From an uncultured Collinsella sp. (GTDB lineage Bacteria; Actinomycetota; Coriobacteriia; Coriobacteriales; Coriobacteriaceae): 31,727 nt of DNA. Of this stretch, positions 23,102 through 31,727 are shown piece by piece. The DNA is taken from positions 1-31,727 of the forward strand of contig CABUQV010000020.1 of NCBI GenBank assembly GCA_902493855.1. Direction: 5' to 3'. Made by a program: the position numbers and the translations under genes. Each line of letters opens with the position of its first letter. Position 1 is the stretch's first letter. The notes below the pieces were generated by a model, which was not told where the DNA came from, made no database searches, and saw only the letters and a list, made by a program, of their open reading frames with translations.

Positions 23102-23182
23102 CCGCCGTCCCTGCGGACGGCGGTTCATGCTGTCATATGGCACTTGGCCAGAAAGGGCCCCGGGTGTTGCCCCGGGGCCCTT
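23102..23182 (-). other. Two hairpins between grpE and dnaJ
   Basis: AAGGGCCCCGGG (23153-23164) pairs perfectly with CCCGGGGCCCTT (23171-23182), and on the minus strand is followed by TCTGG, a poor T-tract. CCGCCGTCC (23102-23110) pairs perfectly with GGACGGCGG (23115-23123) over a CTGC tetraloop. They fill most of the 108-bp gap. They may be a partial terminator or an mRNA-processing or stability element that sets different levels for dnaK-grpE and dnaJ-hspR. Confidence 0.6.
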
Positions 23183-23187
23183 CTCAA

Positions 23188-24030
23188 TTACTCCTCGGTG
23201 CCCTCGGCCGTATCGGCCGCGGCATCCTCGGGCGCCGCTTCGGGCTCCGGTGCGGGGCGCTTCTCGCCACCGTAGGTCACCGTCACCATCGCGGAGCGCA
23301 GAATACGGTCCGCCATGCGGTAGCCCTTCTGGTACACGTCGTTGACGGTCTCGTCGTACTGCGATGCATCCTCGACACGCCCCACGGCCTGGTGCTCGAG
23401 CGGATCGAACGCCTCGCCCTTGGGGTCGATGGGCTCAACGCCCTCGTGCGCAAACACATCGAGCAGCTTGGCATGTACTGCGTCAACGCCATCGACGAAC
23501 TGCTTAAAGTCGTCGGCAAGCTCTTGGCTGCGGGCATGGTCGATCGCTCGCTCGATATCGTCAATCACCGGCAATAGCGCGGTGACAAGCTTCTCGGTCG
23601 CGCGCTCGCGCTCGGCAATGCGCTCGTTGGCGGTGCGGCGACGGAAGTTCTCCCAGTCGGCCTGCAGACGGGCGGTGCGCTCGGTAGCGTCCTTCGCCTT
23701 GTCCTCGGCGGCCTTCTGAGCCTCTGCCGCGGCATCGAGCTCATTGCGCACGTCGGCAAGCTCCTTTTGGGCCTGCTCGAACTTGAGCTTAAAGTCGTTG
23801 TCGGCGGCTTCCTCACCGGCGCGGATAGCGGCTTCCACCATCTCGTCCTCGGTCATCGTCGCCTCCTTGTTGGAATCCTCTACCTGGTTCTCGGCAGCCT
23901 CGGCGGCCGGGGCCTCGTTGACCTCGGCAACGCCTGCGGCCTCTACGGGAATCTTCACGTCCTTCTCCTCAGAGTCAACGGAGGCGGCACCAACGGCGGC
24001 CGCCTCCGTGCGAGCTTTACGGGCGGACAT
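23188..24030 (-). CDS. grpE: Nucleotide exchange factor GrpE
   Basis: A 280-residue protein that releases ADP from DnaK. The central coiled coil (about 78-130, FEQAQKELADVRNELDAAAE region) leads to the conserved RLQADWENFRRRT and the beta domain (about 205-255) with GEAFDPLEHQAVGRV. It is longer than typical GrpE (about 190-210) because of a 75-residue acidic, Ala-rich N-terminal extension and a short acidic tail. The ATG lies 2 bases after the dnaK stop, indicating translational coupling. An internal ATG (MTEDEMVEAA, residue 59) could be an alternative start. Confidence 0.94.
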   Translation of the reverse strand: MSARKARTEAAAVGAASVDSEEKDVKIPVEAAGVAEVNEAPAAEAAENQVEDSNKEATMTEDEMVEAAIRAGEEAADNDFKLKFEQAQKELADVRNELDAAAEAQKAAEDKAKDATERTARLQADWENFRRRTANERIAERERATEKLVTALLPVIDDIERAIDHARSQELADDFKQFVDGVDAVHAKLLDVFAHEGVEPIDPKGEAFDPLEHQAVGRVEDASQYDETVNDVYQKGYRMADRILRSAMVTVTYGGEKRPAPEPEAAPEDAAADTAEGTEE

Positions 24031-24032
24031 GA

Positions 24033-25925
<1,893 letters not shown>

Positions 25926-26026
25926 TAGAAATTCCCTCTCTCTTTTGCGTTCGCGCCGCCTCGACGGTCTGTCGCGCGGCGCTTCGGCTTGTCTTTCAGG
26001 ATGTAGTGTATCCCCTTATGGGCCGG

Positions 26027-26061
26027 AATATACAAAATCTAAGTCAATTCATATAAGATTT
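26027..26061 (-). promoter_or_regulatory. HAIR-like operator and -10 box upstream of dnaK
   Basis: AAATCTAAGT (26035-26044), CAATTCA and TATAAGATTT (26052-26061) repeat the clpB operator arms exactly with the same 7-nt spacing. On the minus strand a likely -10, TATATT (26027-26032), follows after 2 nt, so a bound repressor would cover the -35 region. The 5' leader would be about 95 nt. Confidence 0.75.
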
Positions 26062-26197
26062 CTTATCTCTGAGAGTTTAGGTTCTCAAATGCGCAGGTAG
26101 ATGCACTGTTTGAGTTCTGGGCAGATCTATTGAGATCTATGTAGAGTTGACTGAGGTGCGAGCCTGGGGCGTGTGGAGCAGTCTGGGGTGGCCTTGG

Positions 26198-26243
26198 GGA
26201 AAGGGCGTCCCGTTTTGAGCATCGATTTCGGGATGCGGTTTCC
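26198..26243. repeat. Degenerate palindrome of the GGGATG-N3-TTTCC family
   Basis: GGAAAGGGCGTCCCG (26198-26212) and CGGGATGCGGTTTCC (26229-26243) form an imperfect inverted repeat with a 16-nt loop. Outside the N3 positions the half-sites differ from the family by one base at most. Confidence 0.55.
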
Positions 26244-26378
26244 GCAAGCACGCTCAATCGCCCTAGATTTCAAGTCACCTATAGCTAACATTTGCGCAGC
26301 TCAACGGCCTCACCTGCATGTTTTTTAGTAAGCCGCGGCATACTCGGCGAACGGTATGAAGATGCCGGCCAGAGGGTA

Positions 26379-26406
26379 TTGCAAACGGTCGCTCCCGTGG
26401 TATGTT
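26379..26406 (+). promoter_or_regulatory. Probable ferredoxin promoter
   Basis: TTGCAA (26379-26384), a 16-nt spacer and TATGTT (26401-26406) with an extended -10 TGG. The leader to the ATG at 26468 would be about 55 nt. Confidence 0.55.
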
Positions 26407-26467
26407 TTTGCCCGAATCAAACCGGCGCGCATCGCCTGTAGCGTCGGTCAACAGAGAGGAAACTACC

Positions 26468-26653
26468 ATGGCTCATCCCGTAATTGATGCCGACGAGTGC
26501 ATCGCTTGTGGCGTTTGCGTCGACTCCTGCCCCGCTGGCGTTCTGGAGCTCCAGGACGTCGCTACCGTCGCTGACGAGGATTCCTGCGTCGCCTGTGGCG
26601 CTTGCCAGGACGCTTGCCCCGCCGGCGCGATCACCGAGATCGTCGAGGAGTAA
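26468..26653 (+). CDS. 2[4Fe-4S] ferredoxin
   Basis: A 61-residue electron carrier of the clostridial type. Two cluster motifs are seen, CIACGVCVDSCP (about 11-22) and CVACGACQDACP (about 41-52), each Cx2Cx2Cx3CP, so two [4Fe-4S] clusters are expected. It would carry low-potential electrons for anaerobic enzymes such as pyruvate:ferredoxin oxidoreductase or hydrogenase. The ATG at 26468 is preceded by AGAGAGGAAA. It is a single-gene unit with its own promoter and terminator. Confidence 0.96.
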   Translation: MAHPVIDADECIACGVCVDSCPAGVLELQDVATVADEDSCVACGACQDACPAGAITEIVEE

Positions 26654-26693
26654 CAACTCCCCCACTTGCACACTCACAAGTACACCGTGCACA

Positions 26694-26735
26694 AAAAGGA
26701 GGCCTCCGCATCGCCGTGGAGGCCTCCTTTTGTTT
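26694..26735 (+). terminator. Bidirectional terminator after the ferredoxin gene
   Basis: AAAAGGAGGCCTCC (26694-26707) pairs perfectly with GGAGGCCTCCTTTT (26718-26731) over a 10-nt loop; TGTTTGT follows. On the minus strand the stem ends in TTTTTGTG, so it can also stop transcripts from niaR. Confidence 0.9.
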
Positions 26736-26771
26736 GTATAGGCAGCTAATTGGGGACGGGGCTACCTTGGC

Positions 26772-26838
26772 AGTTGCGGTGGAATAGTTCCCGATTCATT
26801 GCTTAGGTGCCGATTTTAGGAACTATTTCACCGCAACT
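26772..26838. repeat. 20-bp inverted repeat after niaR
   Basis: AGTTGCGGTGGAATAGTTCC (26772-26791) and 26819-26838 match as inverted repeats at 19 of 20 positions with a 27-nt loop. No T-tract follows on either strand. It lies 19 bp beyond the niaR stop. Confidence 0.75.
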
Positions 26839-26856
26839 TATAAAGACAGTATCGGG

Positions 26857-27402
26857 CTAAGAGAGATCGTCCTCGTAGGGCATGAGGTCCGCCAAGTAGC
26901 CTTTCTCCTTGAGCATGGCCTCGATCTCGTCGAGGGTTTGCTCGTCTTCCGCCGCAATGCGGTGGAAGTGATAGCCGCTGGTTACCGTCAGCAGCGGGAA
27001 GCTCTTGCCACTGGCAATGTCATGCAGATAGCGCTCGATATCGCGGCGGTTACGGATATCCAGATCGGCCGTGATCTTGCCGTACACGCGGTGGTTGACG
27101 ATCACGTTGAGCACGGCGCCGCCCGCGTCGACGATGCTCGTGAGCTCATCGCCCGCCTGCTCCACGCTGTGGCGCACCTTGACCAGACGCGTGGGCACAG
27201 CCGGGCTGCTCGCCGCCTCCTGTAGTACATAGCCGCGATTGGTGGCGACGATATCGTGCCCGTCGGCGCGCAGCAGGGCGATGTCCTGCACCACGACCTG
27301 ACGGCTCACACCCACCTCGTGGGCGAGCGCACTGCCCGAGACAGGATCTTTGGCTCCCTCGAGCACGGCCATGATGGCACGGCGACGCTCGCGGGCGTCC
27401 AT
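26857..27402 (-). CDS. niaR: Niacin-responsive repressor NiaR (3H domain)
   Basis: A 181-residue regulator. Residues 1-60 are an HTH_11 winged helix (RRRAIMAVLEGAKDPVSG, ALAHEVGVSRQVVVQDIALL). Residues about 70-175 are a 3H domain named for its metal-binding histidines, here in KVRHSVEQAGDEL, VNHRVYG and GYHFHRI. NiaR (YrxA) represses NAD synthesis genes when nicotinic acid is present. Its ATG overlaps the nadC stop (TAATG), so it is the last gene of nadA-nadB-nadC-niaR and would regulate its own operon through the palindrome at 30766-30809. Confidence 0.93.
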   Translation of the reverse strand: MDARERRRAIMAVLEGAKDPVSGSALAHEVGVSRQVVVQDIALLRADGHDIVATNRGYVLQEAASSPAVPTRLVKVRHSVEQAGDELTSIVDAGGAVLNVIVNHRVYGKITADLDIRNRRDIERYLHDIASGKSFPLLTVTSGYHFHRIAAEDEQTLDEIEAMLKEKGYLADLMPYEDDLS

Positions 27403-28262
27403 TATTTACCGTCCAGCAGACGCAGGTGCTTGAGCGAGAGGTCGAGAATCGGCGCAGAGTGCGTCAACGCCCCCGAGCTGATAAAGTCAACACCCAGGTC
27501 GGCAAGCGCGCGGATATTGTTGACATCCACGTTGCCCGAGCACTCGGTCTTGGCGCGACCGGCGATAAGCTCAATCGCGGCGGCCATGTCGTTATGGGCC
27601 ATGTTGTCGAGCATGATGATATCGGCACCGGCCTCAACGGCCTCGCGCACCATATCCAGGTTCTCGCACTCAATCTCGACCGTCGTGGTAAACGACGCAT
27701 GGGCGCGCGCCATCTCGATCGCGCGTGCCACGCCACCGGCGGCGTCGATGTGGTTGTCCTTGAGCATGACGGCCGTCGACAAGTTATAGCGGTGGTTGCT
27801 GCCGCCGCCGATCTCGACTGCGGCCTTCTCGAAGACACGCATGCCCGGCGTGGTCTTGCGCGTGTCGACGAGCACGGTCTTGGTACCCTCGAGCGCCGTC
27901 GCCATGCTGTGTGTGTAGGTGGCGATACCGCTCATGCGCTGCAGGTAGTTGAGCGCCACGCGCTCGCCCGAAAGCAGCACGCGCGCGTCGCCGCGCACCT
28001 GGCCCACGTGGTCGCCGGCGTGCACCTCGTCACCGTCGGCAACATCAAAGAGCACCGAGCTCTGCGGATCCAGCAGCTCAAAGGTGCGGGCGAACACATC
28101 CAGGCCGGCGATGATGCCGTCGGCCTTGGCGATGAGTTCCACCGTGGCGGGACGCGCCGTGGGGCACACGCTCGCCGTGCTCACGTCCTCAAACGTAATG
28201 TCCTCGCGCAAAGCCTGCAAAATCAGATCATCGACGACGAGCTTCATGGTAATGGGATTCAT
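27402..28262 (-). CDS. nadC: Nicotinate-nucleotide pyrophosphorylase (quinolinate phosphoribosyltransferase)
   Basis: A 286-residue enzyme that converts quinolinate and PRPP to nicotinate mononucleotide, the third step of de novo NAD synthesis. Signature regions are GERVALNYLQRMSGIAT (about 99-115), DTRKTTPG (133-140), EIGGGSNHRYNL (150-161), KDNHI and SSGALTHSAP near the end. GGAGG lies before the ATG, which is 3 bases beyond the nadB stop. An internal ATG at residue 6 is also possible. Confidence 0.96.
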   Translation of the reverse strand: MNPITMKLVVDDLILQALREDITFEDVSTASVCPTARPATVELIAKADGIIAGLDVFARTFELLDPQSSVLFDVADGDEVHAGDHVGQVRGDARVLLSGERVALNYLQRMSGIATYTHSMATALEGTKTVLVDTRKTTPGMRVFEKAAVEIGGGSNHRYNLSTAVMLKDNHIDAAGGVARAIEMARAHASFTTTVEIECENLDMVREAVEAGADIIMLDNMAHNDMAAAIELIAGRAKTECSGNVDVNNIRALADLGVDFISSGALTHSAPILDLSLKHLRLLDGK

Positions 28263-28265
28263 GGT

Positions 28266-29642
28266 CTACTCCTCCACGGCCTGCGTGCCGGCGGCACGGG
28301 CCAAATCATCGATTGCCAGGGTATCGGCGCTCAGGGCGCGGTGACGCCCGTCAAGTGCGGGCTCACCGGCCTGCTCCACGGCCAGCGACTTGCCGGTGCG
28401 CATGTACCACGCGGCGCGGCGGCCCCAAACCAGAGACTCGAGCAGGCTGTTAGAAGCCAGGCGGTTCTTGCCGTGCACGCCATTGCAGGCCGTCTCGCCG
28501 GCGGCGTAGAGCTCGGGCATCGAGGTGCGGCCGTCCTTGTCGACCCACACGCCACCCATAAAGTAGTGCTGTGTGGGCGTGACGGGGATGGGCTCGTCCA
28601 GGATGTCGCGACCGTCCTCAAGACAGCGCGCGCGGATGTTAGCGAAGTGCCCGGTCACCACGTCGCGCTCGACGGGGGCAAAGCTCAGCCACTCGTGCTC
28701 GGTGCCGTCCTGCTTCATCTGCTCGCGGATGGCGGCGGCGACAACGTCGCGCGGCTGCAGCTCGTCGGTAAAACGCTCGCCGGCGGCATTGAGCAGAATC
28801 GCGCCCTCACCGCGGCAGCTCTCGCTGATCAGGAACGTGCGACCCGGCTGCGGCGAGAACAGGCCCGTGGGGTGGATCTGCACGTAGTCCAGGTGCTCCA
28901 TCGTAATGCCGTGCTCCTGCGCAATGTAGCAGGCATCACCGGTGAGCTGCGGGTAGTTGGTCGAGTGGTCGTACACGCCACCGATACCGCCCGTTGCCCA
29001 CAGCGTATGACGAGCATGGATCTTAAACGGCTTACCGGCGTGCACGCCCTCGGCGGCAGTTGCCAGTTCGTCGGCGGGACGAGCCGAATCGTCCTCGTCC
29101 ACGGTGACGGCAACGACGCCGGTGCACACTGTGGCGCCATCGCGCTCGCCCGTCAGGATGTCGGTCATGGCCACGTGCTCAAGAATCTGCACGTTGTCCA
29201 GTTTGCGGACAGCCTGGAGCAGCTTGGTCGTAATCTCCTTGCCCGTAATGTCGGCATGGAAGGCGATGCGCGGGCGGCTGTGCGCGCCCTCGCGGGTAAA
29301 GTCGAGGCTGCCGTCGGCCTTGCGCTCAAAATCCACGCCCATGGCCAGCAGGTCGTTGATGACCGAACGGCTCGAGCGAATCATGATGTCAACACTCTCG
29401 CGGCGGTTCTCGTAATGGCCGGCGTGCATGGTGTCCTCAAAGAAGGCATCGTAGTCAGAACCCTCGGGCAGCACGCAGATGCCGCCCTGCGCGAGCATCG
29501 AATCGCACTCATCGACGGCGCCCTTGGAGAGCATGATTACGCGCGTGCTCGTCGGCAGATTGAGAGCCGCATACAGGCCCGCCACGCCGCAACCGGCAAT
29601 GACGACGTCACACTCCATATCGGGGTATTGTTTGGTTTCCAC
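28266..29642 (-). CDS. nadB: L-aspartate oxidase
   Basis: A 458-residue flavoprotein that oxidises L-aspartate to iminoaspartate, the first step of de novo NAD synthesis. The FAD dinucleotide site is DVVIAGCGVAGLYAAL (12-27). Further family motifs are DSMLAQGGICV, FHADITGKEI, HPTGL, GEGAILLNAAGERF, HYFMGGVWVD and NRLASNSLLESLVWG. In anaerobes fumarate can be the electron acceptor. The GTG at 29640-29642 is chosen because GAGAGGA stands 5-8 nt upstream; a longer frame from 29687 would include the intergenic hairpin. A shorter ATG start (MECDVVIAG) is possible. Confidence 0.94.
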   Translation of the reverse strand: METKQYPDMECDVVIAGCGVAGLYAALNLPTSTRVIMLSKGAVDECDSMLAQGGICVLPEGSDYDAFFEDTMHAGHYENRRESVDIMIRSSRSVINDLLAMGVDFERKADGSLDFTREGAHSRPRIAFHADITGKEITTKLLQAVRKLDNVQILEHVAMTDILTGERDGATVCTGVVAVTVDEDDSARPADELATAAEGVHAGKPFKIHARHTLWATGGIGGVYDHSTNYPQLTGDACYIAQEHGITMEHLDYVQIHPTGLFSPQPGRTFLISESCRGEGAILLNAAGERFTDELQPRDVVAAAIREQMKQDGTEHEWLSFAPVERDVVTGHFANIRARCLEDGRDILDEPIPVTPTQHYFMGGVWVDKDGRTSMPELYAAGETACNGVHGKNRLASNSLLESLVWGRRAAWYMRTGKSLAVEQAGEPALDGRHRALSADTLAIDDLARAAGTQAVEE

Positions 29643-29660
29643 AGGAGTCCTCTCCCTTGT

Positions 29661-29695
29661 AATGTGGCATAGGGGATGGTCCCTCATGTCACATT
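29661..29695 (-). other. Hairpin between nadA and nadB
   Basis: AATGTGGCAT (29661-29670) and ATGTCACATT (29686-29695) match as inverted repeats at 9 of 10 positions. It fills most of the 56-bp gap and lies just upstream of the nadB ribosome binding site. It may affect mRNA stability or nadB translation. Confidence 0.5.
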
Positions 29696-29698
29696 GGC

Positions 29699-30724
29699 TT
29701 AGCGCACCGCGTACTCGAGCATGCGGTCGAGCGTGAGCTTGGCCTGATCGGCGGCCGCATTCGACACGCCGATCTGCACCTCACCCTCGCCCGTCTCCAG
29801 GCAGTGCACGAGCTTTTCGAGCGTGATGAGATCCATGTTGACACAGGTGGGCTGCACCGCAGGGAAATAGAACTTCTTGCCGGTGCCCTGGCAGCGGCGC
29901 TCGAGTTCGTAGAGCACGCCGCGGACCGTCACGATGATGAACTCGTTCGCGTCCGACTCCTCGGCATACTTGATGATGCCGGCGGTAGAGCCGATGTAGT
30001 CGGCCTCGGCCAGGACGTCGGCCTTGCACTCGGGGTGCGCCAGCACGAGCGCGTCGGGGTGCGCCTCCTGCGCGTCGACGATCTGCTCGACGGTGATGAT
30101 GTGATGGCGCGGGCAGTAGCCGTTGTTGAGGATGACGTGCTTTTGGGGCACCTGCTCGGCCACAAAGCGGCCCAGGTTCTGGTCGGGAATGAACAAGATG
30201 TGCTGCTGCGGCAACTCGGAGACGATCTTGACGGCGTTAGAGCTGGTAACGCACACGTCACTCCAGCTTTTGATTTCGACCGTCGAGTTGACGTAGCAGA
30301 CGACAGCCAGGTCGTCGCCATACTCGGCGCGCGCCGCGTCGACCGTCTCGCGCTTGACCATGTGCGCCATGGGGCAGTCCGCGCCCGGCTCGGGCAGCAG
30401 CACGGTCTTGGTGGGATTGAGCAGCTTGGCGCTCTCGCCCATAAACTCCACGCCGCACAGCACAATGGTCTGCTGCGGCAGGCTCTTGGCGAGCTTTGCC
30501 AGGTAGAAGCTGTCACCGACGAAATCGGCAACGGCTTGGACCTCGGGCGCCACATAGTAGTGCGCCAGGATCACCGCGTCACGTTGGGTTTTTAGTTGCT
30601 GAATGGCCTCGACGAGCTCTGCGGGCACCAGTGCCGCGCGCTCCGTTGCCGTCGTTGCCGATGCCAGGCCGGCCGCGATATCGCGTGCAAGCTCCGATGC
30701 ATCCATGTTCGCGCTCTGTGCCAT
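29699..30724 (-). CDS. nadA: Quinolinate synthase
   Basis: A 341-residue [4Fe-4S] enzyme that condenses iminoaspartate with dihydroxyacetone phosphate to quinolinate. The three cluster cysteines are seen as C90 (IVLCGVEFMGE), C204 (NGYCPRHH) and C294 (QPTCVNM). Other motifs are ILAHYYVAPEVQ and YVNSTVEIKSWSDVCVTSSNA. GAGGGG stands 5 nt before the ATG at 30722-30724; an in-frame TTG lies one codon upstream. It is the first gene of the NAD operon. Confidence 0.96.
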   Translation of the reverse strand: MAQSANMDASELARDIAAGLASATTATERAALVPAELVEAIQQLKTQRDAVILAHYYVAPEVQAVADFVGDSFYLAKLAKSLPQQTIVLCGVEFMGESAKLLNPTKTVLLPEPGADCPMAHMVKRETVDAARAEYGDDLAVVCYVNSTVEIKSWSDVCVTSSNAVKIVSELPQQHILFIPDQNLGRFVAEQVPQKHVILNNGYCPRHHIITVEQIVDAQEAHPDALVLAHPECKADVLAEADYIGSTAGIIKYAEESDANEFIIVTVRGVLYELERRCQGTGKKFYFPAVQPTCVNMDLITLEKLVHCLETGEGEVQIGVSNAAADQAKLTLDRMLEYAVR

Positions 30725-30759
30725 CAAGGCCCCTCTCTTTTGGCGAATCTTGGGGCTTT

Positions 30760-30788
30760 AGTATGACACCTGGCTTTACAGCTGACAA
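30760..30788 (-). promoter_or_regulatory. Probable promoter of the NAD operon
   Basis: On the minus strand TTGTCA (30783-30788) and CATACT (30760-30765) are separated by 17 nt. The -35 box lies in the centre of the 19-bp inverted repeat, and the right arm fills the spacer, so a bound dimer would block RNA polymerase. Transcription would start about 30 nt before nadA. Confidence 0.6.
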
Positions 30789-30809
30789 GACAGCTGTAAA
30801 GCCAGGTGT
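30766..30809. promoter_or_regulatory. Perfect 19-bp palindrome, likely NiaR operator
   Basis: ACACCTGGCTTTACAGCTG (30766-30784) is exactly repeated in reverse at 30791-30809, with a 6-nt centre. From memory, ACACCTG/CAGGTGT half-sites occur in described NiaR operators. It lies about 40-85 bp upstream of nadA and overlaps the probable promoter. A hairpin in the RNA is unlikely to be its role, since it lies upstream of the predicted transcription start. Confidence 0.75.
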
Positions 30810-30834
30810 AAAGTTGGAATAAAGATTCAATCTT

Positions 30835-30891
30835 GGGGCGGGTCCATTTTGGAACTGGCAAGCTGAAGATGGCCGAAAATGGACCCGCCCC
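30835..30891. repeat. 16-bp perfect inverted repeat
   Basis: GGGGCGGGTCCATTTT (30835-30850) and AAAATGGACCCGCCCC (30876-30891) pair perfectly over a 25-nt loop. No T-tract follows on the plus strand. Confidence 0.8.
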
Positions 30892-30928
30892 ATGATTCGA
30901 GCAGTCCGTTTTGTCCTGGACCAAGGGG

Positions 30929-31141
30929 CAGTGGTCAAAAAGGGCCAAATATGAGTACTGTCACCAAATTAGTAGCAGCGATTTTCCGGTCCAGAGCAGC
31001 AAAATCGCCTTGTTTGGAGCCCGATCGCGACTCTGAAGAACGAAAATCGATGCACTTTTGGCCTCTGGCACCGATTTTTGAGGCCATTTGGCTGCCACTA
31101 AATTGGTAACAGTACTCATATTTGGCCTTTTTTGACCACTG
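30929..31141. repeat. 213-bp element with 51-bp terminal inverted repeats
   Basis: The ends 30929-30979 and 31091-31141 are inverted repeats matching at about 46 of 51 positions. Each end contains GGCCAAATATGAGTACTGT or a close variant, beginning CAGTGGTCAAAAA. The inside (about 111 bp) has partly pairing GATTTT-rich blocks and no ORF. No target-site duplication is evident. It resembles a MITE or a long structured repeat. Confidence 0.75.
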
Positions 31142-31157
31142 GGTTTCCGGCAGGCCC

Positions 31158-31193
31158 CAAAAGCGGGCCCGAATCGCTCGATCCGGGCCCGCT
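31158..31193 (-). terminator. Minus-strand terminator
   Basis: AGCGGGCCCG (31162-31171) pairs perfectly with CGGGCCCGCT (31184-31193); on the minus strand the stem is followed by TTTTGGGG. It probably once terminated the gene now broken at the right end. Confidence 0.65.
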
Positions 31194-31216
31194 GGGGGTA
31201 GCGCGCACAATCGAGG

Positions 31217-31620
31217 TGTAAGAAGCAAGAGAGGGCCATCGCCCAGAATCGTCAGCGCCTAGATATTCGACGAGAGGAAAGACGATGGCCCGCAGCGACA
31301 TTCTATCCCAGCCGGACCGGGAGCTCGGCCTCGACCGGCCCCAGACCGAGGCATTTCACCGACGAGTTCAAGAGGAAGAAAGTCGACCTTCACAACGCCG
31401 GAAAGCCCGAGCGCGAGGCCATGGACGAGTGCGACCTCGACAAGAGCACCGTGGAGAGGCGGGTCAAGCCGATAAACGCGACCGGCTCGCCGCGCGCCGC
31501 CGACAGCCGCGCGCCCGAGCAGAACCGGATCCTGGAGCCCGAGCGCGAGAACCGCAGGCTCCGGATGGAGGTCGACGTCTTAAAACAAGCGACGCCGGCA
31601 TACGCTCGGAAGTGAGAGCC
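31217..31620 (+). mobile_element. IS3-family remnant
   Basis: A likely left end begins near TGTAAGAAGC (31217), and orfA-type coding sequence follows to 31615. No orfB is present: after the orfA stop the sequence changes to an unrelated minus-strand gene. The right boundary (about 31616-31625) is inferred from the end of homology on both sides. Confidence 0.55.
31285..31615 (+). pseudogene. IS3-family transposase OrfA, frameshifted
   Basis: A start ATG at 31285 with GAGAGGAAAG upstream opens one frame (MARSDILSQPDREL). The OrfA homology lies in the next frame from about 31349: HFTDEFKRKKVDLHNAGKP, then DLDKSTVERRVKPINATGS, and the leucine-zipper part LEPERENRRLRMEVDVLKQ ending YARK. A net one-base insertion is needed between 31285 and 31349 to join them. 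The helix-turn-helix and zipper of OrfA are recognisable, but the frameshift and the missing OrfB make it inactive. Confidence 0.75.
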
Positions 31621-31623
31621 AGG

Positions 31624-31727
31624 CCCCCCGAAGAAGCGGTGGCGCCCCAGCGTCCGGCGGGCGATCCGCTCCCCCTCGGGGGTCAGGCGCACGTCCCGGG
31701 CAACCACCTCGGCGAGCCCGGCGGTGG
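31624..31727 (-). pseudogene. Broken DtxR-family regulator (window edge)
   Basis: On the minus strand, open from the window edge, the frame reads AGLAEVVARDVRLTPEGERI and then ARRTLGRHRFF. This resembles the end of the winged helix and start of the dimerisation domain of DtxR/MntR-type metal-dependent repressors. After HRFF the homology ends at the IS3 remnant and the frame continues through it in antisense. The N-terminus lies beyond the window. Confidence 0.5.

Larger units (their letters stand above)
26062..26467. other. Intergenic region between dnaK and ferredoxin genes
   Basis: It holds a degenerate palindrome at 26198-26243 and the ferredoxin promoter at 26379-26406. No gene is seen; a minus-strand frame at 26063-26257 overlaps the dnaK operator and lacks a ribosome binding site. 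Confidence 0.5.
30810..31284. other. Intergenic region upstream of nadA filled with inverted repeats
   Basis: This stretch has no gene. It holds a 16-bp palindrome, a 213-bp inverted-repeat element, a minus-strand terminator and the left part of an IS3-like remnant. Confidence 0.6.

Noticed and set aside
27426..29672. 748-codon open frame antisense to nadC and nadB
   Set aside because: It spans two well-defined genes and their junction, which a real gene would not do here.
30766..30809. Rho-independent terminator reading of the 19-bp palindrome
   Set aside because: There is no T-tract on either side and no gene ends there; it overlaps a predicted promoter, so an operator is more likely.

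Overview
The window reads as chromosome of a high-GC Coriobacteriia species, most like Collinsella. The grounds are a dnaK-grpE-dnaJ-hspR operon with a separate clpB, a mannose-family PTS with a DUF956 gene, GC-rich codon use that produces long open antisense frames, and a nadA-nadB-nadC-niaR operon. This is inference from gene content; no 16S gene is present.

Left end (1-3575) is accessory DNA. A tRNA-Arg(CCT) gene (minus strand) and a second, partial copy of its 3' end with its downstream sequence form two 118-bp direct repeats (229-346 and 3405-3522). Between them lie a truncated AAA ATPase preceded by three 17-bp repeats spaced exactly 34 bp apart, and an EcoRII-like restriction endonuclease with its Dcm-like methyltransferase. 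No integrase is visible.

3868-7150 (minus) is a mannose/sorbose-family PTS operon: IIAB, IIC, IID, a terminator-like hairpin, then a DUF956 protein. 7487-10723 (minus) holds a 925-residue multi-cluster Fe-S/flavin oxidoreductase followed by hypA. A divergent TetR regulator and a tryptophan-rich membrane protein lie on the plus strand to 12646, with two palindromic operators in the divergent region. 12888-14575 has a membrane-anchored protein of unknown function and a small convergent ORF.

14708-17335 is clpB. 21624-25925 is dnaK-grpE-dnaJ-hspR. Upstream of clpB and of dnaK sits the same operator-like sequence (AAATCTAAGT-N7-TATAAGATTT), with the 7-nt spacer of the HAIR element but different half-sites, so HspR from this operon probably controls both. 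Between them are an orphan exported protein flanked by diverged direct repeats, and an aconitase-family hydratase.

26468-26653 is a 2[4Fe-4S] ferredoxin. 26857-30724 (minus) is the de novo NAD operon nadA-nadB-nadC with the niacin-responsive repressor gene niaR as its last gene; a 19-bp perfect inverted repeat lies over its probable promoter. The right end has a 213-bp inverted-repeat element, a decayed IS3-family orfA, and the broken end of a DtxR-like regulator running off the window.

A recurring theme is large intergenic palindromes of several sequence families. One family has the half-site GGGATG-N3-TTTCC and occurs at least three times.
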